This document shows positions 32,204 through 40,109 of a DNA stretch of 64,000 nucleotides, in pieces. The notes under the pieces are model-generated. The model was not told the DNA's origin. It did not search any database and was given only the letters and a program-made list of their open reading frames with translations. Every line of letters starts with the position of its first letter. Position 1 is the stretch's first letter. Made by a program: the position numbers and the translations under genes. The stretch comes from Limimaricola variabilis (GTDB lineage Bacteria; Pseudomonadota; Alphaproteobacteria; Rhodobacterales; Rhodobacteraceae), in contig NZ_JACIBX010000003.1 in NCBI RefSeq assembly GCF_014195545.1, forward strand, positions 186,001 through 250,000, given 5' to 3'.

Positions 32204-32883
32204 AGCATGTCTCCATCGTCAAGCGGTGGCGCCTTGGCGCGGACAGCGCGAACGCGCACCCGCTGGGCGGCCTCGATATGCGCGCGCATCGCGGCTTCGG
32301 CGCGCACGCCGTCGCGCGCGATGAGCGCGTCGAGCACGGCGCGGTGCTCCTCGACCGCCCGCTCGGCCCGCTCGGGCGCGGTGAGCGTCGTCGGCCCGAG
32401 GATCATCAGCGCCTTTTGAAGCCCTTGGATCGAACGGGTGAGAAAGCGGTTCTTGGCGGCATCCAGAAGCGCCGCGTGGAACTGCCGGTTGAGGTCGTAG
32501 GCCTGTGGCGTGGCACCGGCGCGGACCAACTCCTCGTTCAAGGTGGCGAGCTCATCGATTTCGATCTCCGAGGCCGCTCGAGCCGCGAGACGCGCTGCCG
32601 TACCCTCGAGCACCGCGCGCATCTCATAGAGCTCCATTACCTCCGCGTAGTCGAGCCCGCGTACGCTTGCGCCCTGACGCGGGACATGGGTGACGAGACC
32701 GTCCGCCTCGAGCTGGCGGATCGCCTCGCGCACCGGCGTGCGGCTGACGCCCAGCCGCTCGGCCAGTTCGGTCTCACGCAGCCGGTCGCCCGCTGCCAGC
32801 CGGCCAGCCCGGATTTCCTCGAGCAGGCGGCGATAGGCGGCACCACCCTGCCCTTCGCCGCGATCCTCCTCGCTCAGCGTCAT
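32200..32883 (-). CDS. GntR-family (FCD) transcriptional regulator
   Basis: A 227-residue regulator. The winged helix occupies residues 15-75 (AERLGVSRTPVREAIRQLEADGL), followed by an all-helical FCD effector domain (YEMRAVLEGTAARLAA, NRQFHAALLDAA, EEHRAVLDALIARD) with the metal-binding Asp/His positions. ATG 32883 is chosen over an open upstream frame that covers the divergent gene. Located directly upstream of tcuAB and divergent from abrB, it probably represses both through the tandem repeat at 32906-32925, released by a tricarboxylate. Confidence 0.92.
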   Translation of the reverse strand: MTLSEEDRGEGQGGAAYRRLLEEIRAGRLAAGDRLRETELAERLGVSRTPVREAIRQLEADGLVTHVPRQGASVRGLDYAEVMELYEMRAVLEGTAARLAARAASEIEIDELATLNEELVRAGATPQAYDLNRQFHAALLDAAKNRFLTRSIQGLQKALMILGPTTLTAPERAERAVEEHRAVLDALIARDGVRAEAAMRAHIEAAQRVRVRAVRAKAPPLDDGDML

Positions 32884-32893
32884 GATGCTCCCC

Positions 32894-32925
32894 TTGCAAA
32901 CTGCATACAGTTGGATACAATTGGA
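32894..32925 (+). promoter_or_regulatory. Promoter with tandem 10-bp repeats (GntR operator)
   Basis: TTGCAA (32894-32899) and TACAAT (32916-32921) are 16 bases apart and point towards the abrB gene. The tandem repeats TACAGTTGGA (32906-32915) and TACAATTGGA (32916-32925) overlap the -10 box. The elements ATAC and TTGGATAC resemble GntR-family operators. Repression by promoter occlusion is inferred. Confidence 0.6.
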
Positions 32926-32953
32926 CACATACCGAGTCAACGCGGAGTTTCCG

Positions 32954-34009
32954 ATGCCTCGCCTGCCGCTTCCGCCCGCTGCCCGCATCGCCCTTACCGC
33001 AGCTGTCGCAGCGCTTGGCACGCTGGTCTTCCATGCCGCGAGCCTGCCCCTGCCCTTCCTTTTTGGGCCGATGTTCGCCTGCCTCCTCTCGGCACTCGTG
33101 GGGCTACCGCTGCGTGGCTTCGGGCAGGTCTCTGTCGCAGGTCGCACGATCCTCGGCGTCGCGGTCGGTGCCTCGATCACGCCTGCCGTGCTGGCGCGGC
33201 TGCCCGAAATGGCGGTCTCGATCGCGCTGGTGCCGGTCTTCATCGCGGTGATCGGCGCGGTCGGCGTGCCGTTCTTCCGGCGGGTCTGGGGTTTCGACGG
33301 AGCGACGGCCTATTATGCGGCGATGCCCGGCGGGCTACAGGACATGGTGATCTTCGGCATCGAGGCGGGCGGCGACGCGCGGGCCCTGTCGCTCATCCAC
33401 GCGACGCGGGTGCTGTTCATCGTCACGCTGGCCCCTATCCTGCTGACACAGCTCTACGGCAGCAGCCTATCGAACCCGATCGGCGCGCCCGCCTCCGACC
33501 TGCCGCTGGCGGAGATGGCACTGATGGCCGCCGCCGCATGGATCGGGTGGAAGGGCGGCGAGCGGATCGGGCTGTTCGGCGCCTCGATCCTCGGCCCGAT
33601 GATCGTGACCGCCGCGCTCTCGCTCTCGGGGTTGATCCATGCGCGCCCGCCCGCCGAGGCGATCCTCGCCGCGCAGTTCTTGATCGGCTGTGGCATTGGC
33701 GTCCACTTCGTGGGCGTCACAATGCGCGAGCTCGGCCGCGACGTGGCGGCGGGCGCGGCCTATGTAGTGGTATTGGCGGCGCTGGCGGCGGCGGTGTCAT
33801 CGCTGGTGCGGTGGCTCGACCTCGCCGGGGGCGTCGACGCCTTCCTCGCTTTCGCGCCGGGTGGCCAGGCCGAGATGACGGTGCTTGCGATCGTCGCCGG
33901 GGCTGATCTCGGCTATGTTATCGCGCATCACCTGACACGGATCGTGCTGGTGATCACCGGTGCGCCGGTGGTCGCCGGGATCAAGCGCCGGGCCGGGCTT
34001 CGGGATTGA
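32954..34009 (+). CDS. AbrB-family membrane protein
   Basis: A 351-residue protein with about ten predicted membrane helices in two related halves (PLPFLFGPMFACLLSALVG, VWGFDGATAYYAAMPGGLQDM; then IGLFGASILGPMIV, FLAFAPGGQAEMTVLAI). The PGG motif at the end of each half marks the AbrB family (named after a putative ammonia monooxygenase), of unproven function, possibly transport. ATG 32954 follows GGAGTTTCCG. It shares the GntR-controlled gap with tcuAB and overlaps the convergent dehydrogenase by 29 bases. Export or uptake of a related carboxylate is a guess. Confidence 0.85.
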   Translation: MPRLPLPPAARIALTAAVAALGTLVFHAASLPLPFLFGPMFACLLSALVGLPLRGFGQVSVAGRTILGVAVGASITPAVLARLPEMAVSIALVPVFIAVIGAVGVPFFRRVWGFDGATAYYAAMPGGLQDMVIFGIEAGGDARALSLIHATRVLFIVTLAPILLTQLYGSSLSNPIGAPASDLPLAEMALMAAAAWIGWKGGERIGLFGASILGPMIVTAALSLSGLIHARPPAEAILAAQFLIGCGIGVHFVGVTMRELGRDVAAGAAYVVVLAALAAAVSSLVRWLDLAGGVDAFLAFAPGGQAEMTVLAIVAGADLGYVIAHHLTRIVLVITGAPVVAGIKRRAGLRD

Positions 34010-34958
34010 TGACGTTGATCGGCGCGCCATTCGCATAGGCCACGACCTGGTCGAAGATGTCCGAAAATTGCAGCTCGAACTCGTCCTCGGTGACGAAACC
34101 GATATGCGGCGTGCAGATCAGGTTCGGATGCGCGAGCAGCGGATCGGCGGGATCGATCGCGGGCTCGGTGTCGAACACGTCGATCGCCGCCATGCCGGGA
34201 CGGCCTCGGTTCAGAGCCTCAAGCAGCGCGCCGGGCGAGATCAGCCCCGCGCGAGAGGTGTTCACGAACACCGAGCCGGGCCGCATCCGCGACAGGTCGT
34301 CCAGCGTGACGATGCCGCGCGTGTGGGGCTTTAGCCGGACATGCAGCGAGACGACGTCGCTCTCGGCGAAGAACGCCTCACGGCTGGCTGCCACCTGCAC
34401 GCCATCGGCCTCAGCCCGCGCGCGCCCCTCCTTGGAGGCCCACCAGACCACCTCCATGCCGAAGGCCTCGGCATAGCCCGCGACGGTCTTGGCGATCCTC
34501 CCGTAGCCGTAGAGCCCGAGCCGGCGCCCGCGCAGAGTCTTGCCGACGCCGATCTGCCAGCGCCCGGCCTTGGCCGCGGCCATCTGCTGCGGGATCTGGC
34601 GCATCGCCGACAGGATCAGCCCCCAAGTCAGTTCGGCCGCGGCATAGGAGGGCGCGTCGGCATGCATGTTCGAGCACAAGAGCACGCCGTGATCGGTGCA
34701 GGCCACGACATCAACATGCGGGTAGACGCTGCGCTGGGAGATCAGCCGCAGCTTCGGCAGCCGCTCCAGCAGCTTCCGGGTGACCTTGGTACGTTCGCGG
34801 AACAGCACCAGCGCCTCTGCTTCGCGCAGCCGGTGGGCCAGCTCGTCCACATCCTCGACGTGATCGGTCCATACGTTGATGTCGTGACCTCCGAGCTTCG
34901 AGAAACACGGTAGCCCGCGTAGCGTGTCGAACCAGTCGTCGAGGATGTGGACCTTCAT
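33981..34958 (-). CDS. D-2-hydroxyacid dehydrogenase, NAD-dependent
   Basis: A 325-residue member of the D-isomer 2-hydroxyacid dehydrogenase family: NAD motif GRRLGLYGYGRIAKTVAGYA (about 147-166), Arg in VFVNTSRAGLISP, Glu in DTEPA and His in HPNLICTPHIGFVTEDEFE, matching the catalytic Arg-Glu-His set. It lies nine bases after prpF copy 2 and is the last gene of module 2; module 1 has no counterpart because its end meets the island. The substrate is unknown, probably a 2-hydroxy or 2-oxo acid in the same pathway. Confidence 0.9.
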   Translation of the reverse strand: MKVHILDDWFDTLRGLPCFSKLGGHDINVWTDHVEDVDELAHRLREAEALVLFRERTKVTRKLLERLPKLRLISQRSVYPHVDVVACTDHGVLLCSNMHADAPSYAAAELTWGLILSAMRQIPQQMAAAKAGRWQIGVGKTLRGRRLGLYGYGRIAKTVAGYAEAFGMEVVWWASKEGRARAEADGVQVAASREAFFAESDVVSLHVRLKPHTRGIVTLDDLSRMRPGSVFVNTSRAGLISPGALLEALNRGRPGMAAIDVFDTEPAIDPADPLLAHPNLICTPHIGFVTEDEFELQFSDIFDQVVAYANGAPINVINPEARPGA

Positions 34959-34967
34959 CTGCGTTCC

Positions 34968-36059
34968 CTATTCCGAGCCGCCCCACACTGACTTTGGCAC
35001 GAAGACCTTGCCCTCCGCGAGCTTTCGTGCGGTGCGCAGGAGCCCGGCCGCCTCGAGGGTGAAGCCGCCTTCGGTCGAATACTCGACCAGCACGTCGATC
35101 GTGCCCGAGCCGTGCTCGAGCACGACGTTCGCGGGCGAGCCCACGGGGCGCTCGAGCAGACCATCGGCCACCGTGCCTGGGGTCAGGGCGCAGGAAGCCA
35201 GGCATTGCGCCCCGGTCACCGCCATGGATGGATGGGTGTTCCATGGCATGAAATAGCGTGTGGCGATCGAGCCGCCGCCCTGCGCGGGCGCGAGCAATCC
35301 GAACTTCGGCGTCACCGACTTTGTCACGTCACCCATTCCCATGCGCCGCCCAGCTTCCAGCCGCACCGCCTCGATCCGCGCGAAGAGATCGCGGTCGGCA
35401 TCGAGCTCGGCCGCGCTCTCGTAGCCCGTCACGCCGAAATCCGCGGCCCGGCCGATCACCATCGGCATGGCGACGTCCATGCAGGTGACCTCGACCCCGC
35501 CAATCTCATCACGCAGCTGCCCGGTGGGCAGGAAGGCCCCGGTGGCCGAGCCAACCACGCCGCGGAAGCTCAGCTCGACCGGCGCCGCCGTCCCCGGAAC
35601 CCCGGCGATGGCCGCCTTGCCGTCATAGGACAGCCGCCCGCCCGGCGTCATCACCCGGGCCACGACCCGCGCGCCGGTGTTGACCGCGCGGATCTTCACC
35701 TCGGTGACGTCGCCGGTCACCGGCGCCAGCCCCATCTCGATCGCCGCCGGGCCGACGCCGGACAGGATGTTGCCGCAGGTCGGCTTGAAGTCCACCAGCC
35801 GCTCCGCGACCGCGACCTGCGCGAAGAAGTAGTCGACATCGGCCCAGTCGTCCTCGGAAGCCGAGAGCATCGCCACCTTGGTGGTCACCGCCGCGCCGCC
35901 ACCGATACCATCGATGTTGAGCGGGTGCCCGGCGCCGAGCGCCGCGATCAGCACCTCAGCCAAGATCTCGCGATCCTCGGGCAGGTCCGAGCGCCGGAAA
36001 TACGGCCCCCGCGACGTGCCACCGCGCAAAAAGAGAAAGGGTATGCCAGTCTGAGTCAT
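34968..36059 (-). CDS. prpF: PrpF-family isomerase, copy 2
   Basis: A 363-residue protein identical to copy 1 except at the extreme C-terminus (WGGSE). It starts at ATG 36059; an open frame upstream is a shadow of the tctAB end. Same family features: TSRGPYF, CGNILSGVGPAA and NTHPSMAVTGAQC, the two cysteines acting as acid and base. It lies between tctAB2 and the hydroxyacid dehydrogenase and is likely to be the original copy, because here the gene continues into a co-directional operon. Probable role: aconitate or oxalomesaconate-type isomerisation. Confidence 0.88.
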   Translation of the reverse strand: MTQTGIPFLFLRGGTSRGPYFRRSDLPEDREILAEVLIAALGAGHPLNIDGIGGGAAVTTKVAMLSASEDDWADVDYFFAQVAVAERLVDFKPTCGNILSGVGPAAIEMGLAPVTGDVTEVKIRAVNTGARVVARVMTPGGRLSYDGKAAIAGVPGTAAPVELSFRGVVGSATGAFLPTGQLRDEIGGVEVTCMDVAMPMVIGRAADFGVTGYESAAELDADRDLFARIEAVRLEAGRRMGMGDVTKSVTPKFGLLAPAQGGGSIATRYFMPWNTHPSMAVTGAQCLASCALTPGTVADGLLERPVGSPANVVLEHGSGTIDVLVEYSTEGGFTLEAAGLLRTARKLAEGKVFVPKSVWGGSE

Positions 36060-36060
36060 G
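34983..36060. repeat. Direct repeat copy B (prpF segment)
   Basis: Partner of 23168-24245, same orientation, about 1,078 bases, no difference found in the stretches compared. Recombination between the copies would remove 11.8 kb, including all of tctAB1-tctC1, tctDE1, tcuAB, gntR, abrB and the dehydrogenase. Confidence 0.9.
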
Positions 36061-36118
36061 AGTCGTGTCCGAGGGAAGTTGGAAGGGCCCGGCCCCTGAT
36101 CGGAGCCGGGCCGGGATC

Positions 36119-38164
36119 TCAGCGCAGCGGCCAAGGCAGATCGATTGCGTCCTGCAAGAGCCCCGGCGGGAAATCGCGGTTGAGTGCGCTTGCCATCAGG
36201 CACATGAATGCAATGCCCCCGGCAGATAGCAGAAGCGTCTTGCCCCAGCCGCAGCCCGCGCGAATGCGGAAGAAGGACACGAGGAAGCCTGCCAGTGCGA
36301 GGATGAAGCCTACGACCCAGGTCGCGGCGATCAGCCCCGCGAACCACGCGAGCGTGCCCCAGAGCCCGTGCGGCGCGTCGGCATCCTCGCCTGCCATCTC
36401 CTTGTCGGCGAAGACCGCATCACTCTCGGGCCGGCGCATCATCTGCATCAGCAGCACGAGGCAGGCCGCCAAGGTTACGCCGCCTACCACCAGCGGGACG
36501 ACCTTGTCGGTCATATTGTAGTCGGGGATGGCGTTGGCATTGATCAGCGCGGCGATGACGTAGCCCATCACCACCATCAGGAACACCAGCGGCGCGCGTT
36601 TGGAGCCGGTGGGCACCTCGCCCTCGGCAGCGATGGCCTTAGCCTGCCGCAGCCCGAACACCACCGACAGCACGGTGATCACGATCAGCACGATCACGAT
36701 TGGCGAGAAAACGTATTCCATCCCCTCCTCGAAGCTCTTGCGGAAGCGGAAGGAGGCGATCTGTACCGCTTGGTTCGAGAACTTTTCGACCGGGTTCGAC
36801 AGCACAAAACCGATCAGGAAGGCCGGGCGCGACCAGTCGAAGCGGCGCAGGAACACGCCGATCAGGCCGATTGCAAAGAGCGCCAGCAGGTCCTCGAAGT
36901 TCTGGCCCGATTGGAACGCCGCAAAGGCAATCAGCATGAACAGGAAGGGTGCGAGATAGGTGAAACGGATCGTGGTGAGCCGGGCGATCCCGCCCGAAGC
37001 CGCGATGCACAAAAGCGTGCCGACCACGTTGGCCAGTGCCAGCAGCCAGACGATGGAATAGGTGATGTCGAGATTGTCGCGCAGCATCGCTGGGCCGACC
37101 TCGATGTCGCCCGAGCCCAGAAGGGCGATCGCGCCGATGAAGATCGCCATCGAGCCCGAACCGGGAATGCCGAACAGCAGCGTCGGCACGAGGCCTCCGC
37201 CCTCCTTGGCGTTGTTCGAGCTTTCCGGCCCGATCACGCCGCGGACGTTGCCCAGGCCAAAGTCGGAGGTGTCGCGCGTGCTTTGTACGGTGTGGCCATA
37301 GGCGATCCAGTCGACCACCGAACCGCCGAGGCCGGGGATGACACCGACCACCACGCCAATGATCGAACAGCGCACCGAGAGCCACTTGTTGGCGAACCAG
37401 TCGCGCACCCCATCGGCCCAGCCGGCGCCGAGGTTCGCATCTTGCGAAATGGCGCGGTCCTGGCGCAGCAGCGAAACGATCTCGGGGATCGCGAAGATGC
37501 CGAGGCCCACGATGACGAGCTGCAACCCGTCGGTCAGGTAGGGGATGTCATAGGTCGACATCCGTAGCGAGCCGCCGGCATCCGCTTCGCCGATCGTGCC
37601 GATAAGCAAGCCGAGGCCCGCCGCGGCCACGCCCTTGAGCGCGACGCGGCCTGCGAGGATCGCCACCATTGACAGGCCGAAGACCGTGATCATCAGCATC
37701 TCGGGCAGGCCGAAGGCGAGCACGATGGGCCGCGCCACGAGGATGAACAGGGTCAGGAAGGCCGCCCCCACCAGCCCGCCGAAGAGCGACGAGGTGAAGG
37801 CAGCCGAGAGCGCTCGTGCCGCCTGCCCCTGCTTGGCCATCGGAAAGCCGTCGAGGACCGTGGCCTGGCTCGCCGAGGAGCCGGGGATGCCCATCAGCAC
37901 GGAGGCGAAGGTGTCCGAGGTGGGCACCACCGCGACCATGCCAATCATCAGCGCGAGGCCCATTACCGGGTCCATGCCGAACATGAAAGGCAGCAGCAGC
38001 GACAGCCCGGCGATGCCGCCAAGTCCGGGGAACACGCCGACCGCAAGTCCCATCACCACGCCCAGCACCAGATAGGCAAGGACCATCGGTTGCAATATCA
38101 GGGCCCAAGCCTGACTGAGCGCAGGCAGGGCCGTTGCGATCATCTCCATGAGGGTCGCCTTCAC
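36119..38164 (-). CDS. tctA: TctA-TctB fusion, tripartite tricarboxylate transporter, module 2
   Basis: A 681-residue membrane protein parallel to the module 1 transporter: GVFPGLGGIAGLSLLLPF, MGIPGSSASQATVLDGFP, GVIPGLGGSVVDWIAYGHT, and a TctB-like C-terminal four-helix part. It is clearly homologous to, but at many positions different from, the module 1 protein, so these are old paralogues in contrast to the identical prpF genes. The start is GTG 38164 or ATG 38149; GAAGG seven bases before the latter makes it a good alternative. Confidence 0.88.
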   Translation of the reverse strand: MKATLMEMIATALPALSQAWALILQPMVLAYLVLGVVMGLAVGVFPGLGGIAGLSLLLPFMFGMDPVMGLALMIGMVAVVPTSDTFASVLMGIPGSSASQATVLDGFPMAKQGQAARALSAAFTSSLFGGLVGAAFLTLFILVARPIVLAFGLPEMLMITVFGLSMVAILAGRVALKGVAAAGLGLLIGTIGEADAGGSLRMSTYDIPYLTDGLQLVIVGLGIFAIPEIVSLLRQDRAISQDANLGAGWADGVRDWFANKWLSVRCSIIGVVVGVIPGLGGSVVDWIAYGHTVQSTRDTSDFGLGNVRGVIGPESSNNAKEGGGLVPTLLFGIPGSGSMAIFIGAIALLGSGDIEVGPAMLRDNLDITYSIVWLLALANVVGTLLCIAASGGIARLTTIRFTYLAPFLFMLIAFAAFQSGQNFEDLLALFAIGLIGVFLRRFDWSRPAFLIGFVLSNPVEKFSNQAVQIASFRFRKSFEEGMEYVFSPIVIVLIVITVLSVVFGLRQAKAIAAEGEVPTGSKRAPLVFLMVVMGYVIAALINANAIPDYNMTDKVVPLVVGGVTLAACLVLLMQMMRRPESDAVFADKEMAGEDADAPHGLWGTLAWFAGLIAATWVVGFILALAGFLVSFFRIRAGCGWGKTLLLSAGGIAFMCLMASALNRDFPPGLLQDAIDLPWPLR

Positions 38165-38186
38165 ATGTCAGGAATGAAATTCGCGA

Positions 38187-38226
38187 GGCGCCCCGCCCCC
38201 AAAGGGGGGAGGGAAGACGGGGCGCC
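38187..38226 (-). terminator. Intercistronic hairpin between tctC and tctAB, module 2
   Basis: GGCGCCCCG (38187-38195) and CGGGGCGCC (38218-38226) are perfect complements around a G/C-rich loop, directly after the tctC2 stop. Same position and probable role as the module 1 hairpin. Confidence 0.6.
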
Positions 38227-38236
38227 GGCGAGGGCC

Positions 38237-39316
38237 TCAGCCCTCGAGCTCGACTCCGTAGGAGTCGCGCAACCAGGTCTTCACGTAGTCCTTGGCTTCC
38301 TGCGGCACCGAAGTCGCCTGCTGGAGCGCGCGCTGGGCGCCCTCGCCCACGAAGACCGGATATTCGCCCACGGTCTGCGTGGAGATCTGCTCGAAATCTT
38401 CACGATTGCGGACCGCCTCGAAGGCCGCGACATAGGTGTCGATCACCTCCTGATCGGTGCCCTTCGGCAAGAAGGCCAACTTCTGCACCGGGAAGCCCGC
38501 GACGAAGAACGCTTTCCAGGCGTCCCATGCCTCGCCAGAGGTCTCGCAACCCTCGGTGGCCTCGCAAACTTCCTTGAAGGTCGGAATGTCGGGGAAGGTC
38601 GGGTCGCGGACGATATTGCCGTCTTCGTCGAGTGCGCCCCAGGTCATCATCGGCACGGCCTGCCCGGCTTCGACCAGATCGGCGGAGCCGCCGAGATAGC
38701 CGGAGGTAGTCTGGTAGTCGATATTGGCCTCGCCACGCTCGAACATCAGCCGCCCGTCACCGCGACCCTTGATGCCGAAGACCGGCTCCACATTCATGCC
38801 GAGCATTTCCCAAGCCAGCAGCGGCACGAGATCAAGCCGGGTCGCGCCCTGGCTGCCATAGATGAAATCCATGTCCTTAAGCGCGTTGGCCGATCCGTCG
38901 AACTTGGCGCCCGCTTCGGGCTCCAGATAGGCGACGCCGCCGGTGCCTGACGCCATCACCGGAATCCAGTCGTTATACTCATAGCGCACACGAGGGTCGT
39001 TCAGCAGATAGGGGAACTGGGTCGAGCCCGAGGAGCCGAAGATAAGCGTGCCGTCGCCCTCTTCCTGCTCCTGGAACCAGTTGGCACCCTTGGTCGATCC
39101 GGCGCCGGGCATGAACTTGACCACCACGGTGGGCTGGCCCGGCAGCGCCTCGGACAGCAGCGGTGCGAAGAAGTTGGCCCATTTGGCCGAGCCGCCGGTT
39201 TCGGAGAAGGGGATCACCCATTCCACGGTCTCGCCAGAGAGATCGACCTCGGCGGTCGCGGCGAAGGGGGTGGCGGCGATCAGCGCCGCGAGCGCAGCGC
39301 GCGTGAATTTCGTCAT
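38237..39316 (-). CDS. tctC: TctC-type periplasmic substrate-binding protein, module 2
   Basis: A 359-residue binding protein with signal peptide (TKFTRAALAALIAATPFAATA) and family loops VEWVIPFSETGGSAKWAN and FMPGAGSTKGAN. Several substrate loops are conserved with the module 1 protein (GSTQFPYLLNDPRVRY, GALDEDG, VRDPTFPD), but residues around the ligand differ (SETGGSAKW against SPGGGSDTW), so the two may prefer different acids. It is divergent from tctD2 with 127 bases between starts. Confidence 0.9.
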   Translation of the reverse strand: MTKFTRAALAALIAATPFAATAEVDLSGETVEWVIPFSETGGSAKWANFFAPLLSEALPGQPTVVVKFMPGAGSTKGANWFQEQEEGDGTLIFGSSGSTQFPYLLNDPRVRYEYNDWIPVMASGTGGVAYLEPEAGAKFDGSANALKDMDFIYGSQGATRLDLVPLLAWEMLGMNVEPVFGIKGRGDGRLMFERGEANIDYQTTSGYLGGSADLVEAGQAVPMMTWGALDEDGNIVRDPTFPDIPTFKEVCEATEGCETSGEAWDAWKAFFVAGFPVQKLAFLPKGTDQEVIDTYVAAFEAVRNREDFEQISTQTVGEYPVFVGEGAQRALQQATSVPQEAKDYVKTWLRDSYGVELEG

Positions 39317-39443
39317 GTCGTCCTCCCAACGTTTCGGATGCCGATGGTCGGGCTCCTCCCCGCCACCGGCGCCTCAGGGGCTTCACCTCGCCCCCGAACC
39401 CAAGCATCATGGCGCACCAACCTTGCACGAAGCTTGCAAAGAA

Positions 39444-40109
39444 ATGAGAATTGTCATCGTCGAGGATAACGAAGGGCTGGCGAGCGCCATCGCCTACCGA
39501 TTGCGCGATCGCGGTCACTCGACCGACCTTCTGGGCAACGGCCGTGAGGCAGACGCGCATTTGGCGGCAGAGGGCGCCGATCTCGTGGTGCTCGACATCA
39601 ACCTGCCCGGCCTCGACGGGATCGAGGTGCTACGCGCCATGCGGGCGCGCGGCGACGGCACGCCGGTCCTGATGTTGACGGCGCGCGGCGAGACCGCCGA
39701 CCGGGTGCGTGGCCTCGATGCCGGGGCCGACGACTACCTCGTGAAGCCATTCGAGATGGACGAGCTCGAGGCGCGCATCCGGGCGCTGTCGCGGCGCCGC
39801 GACCTCGACTACGGTGCCGTGGAGACAATCGGGCCGCTGCGCTTCGACCGGCAGTCGCGGACGCTCGGCACCGCCGAGGGTCCGCTCGACCTGCCCCGCC
39901 GCGAGCTTGCGCTGTTCGAATGCCTGCTCGAGGGGCGCGGCCGGCTGGTGTCGAAGTCGCGCCTCACCGATCATGTCTACGGCGTCGGCGCCGACGTGGA
40001 TGACACCGCGATCGAGCCGCATGTCTCGCGCCTGCGCCGCCGGCTCGCGCCGCATGGCGTGACGATAAAGGCCGCGCGGGGCCTGGGCTACATGCTCGAC
40101 CTCGCATGA
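39444..40109 (+). CDS. tctD: TctD-like response regulator, module 2
   Basis: A 221-residue OmpR-type regulator: IVEDNE acidic pocket, phosphoacceptor in VLDINLPG, DDYLVKPFEMDELEARI, and a C-terminal winged helix (ELALFECLLEGRGRLVSK, HVSRLRRRLAPHGVTIKAARGLGYML). ATG 39444 is preferred; an open upstream frame overlaps tctC2 on the other strand. Co-translated with the kinase through a four-base overlap. Confidence 0.92.
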   Translation: MRIVIVEDNEGLASAIAYRLRDRGHSTDLLGNGREADAHLAAEGADLVVLDINLPGLDGIEVLRAMRARGDGTPVLMLTARGETADRVRGLDAGADDYLVKPFEMDELEARIRALSRRRDLDYGAVETIGPLRFDRQSRTLGTAEGPLDLPRRELALFECLLEGRGRLVSKSRLTDHVYGVGADVDDTAIEPHVSRLRRRLAPHGVTIKAARGLGYMLDLA

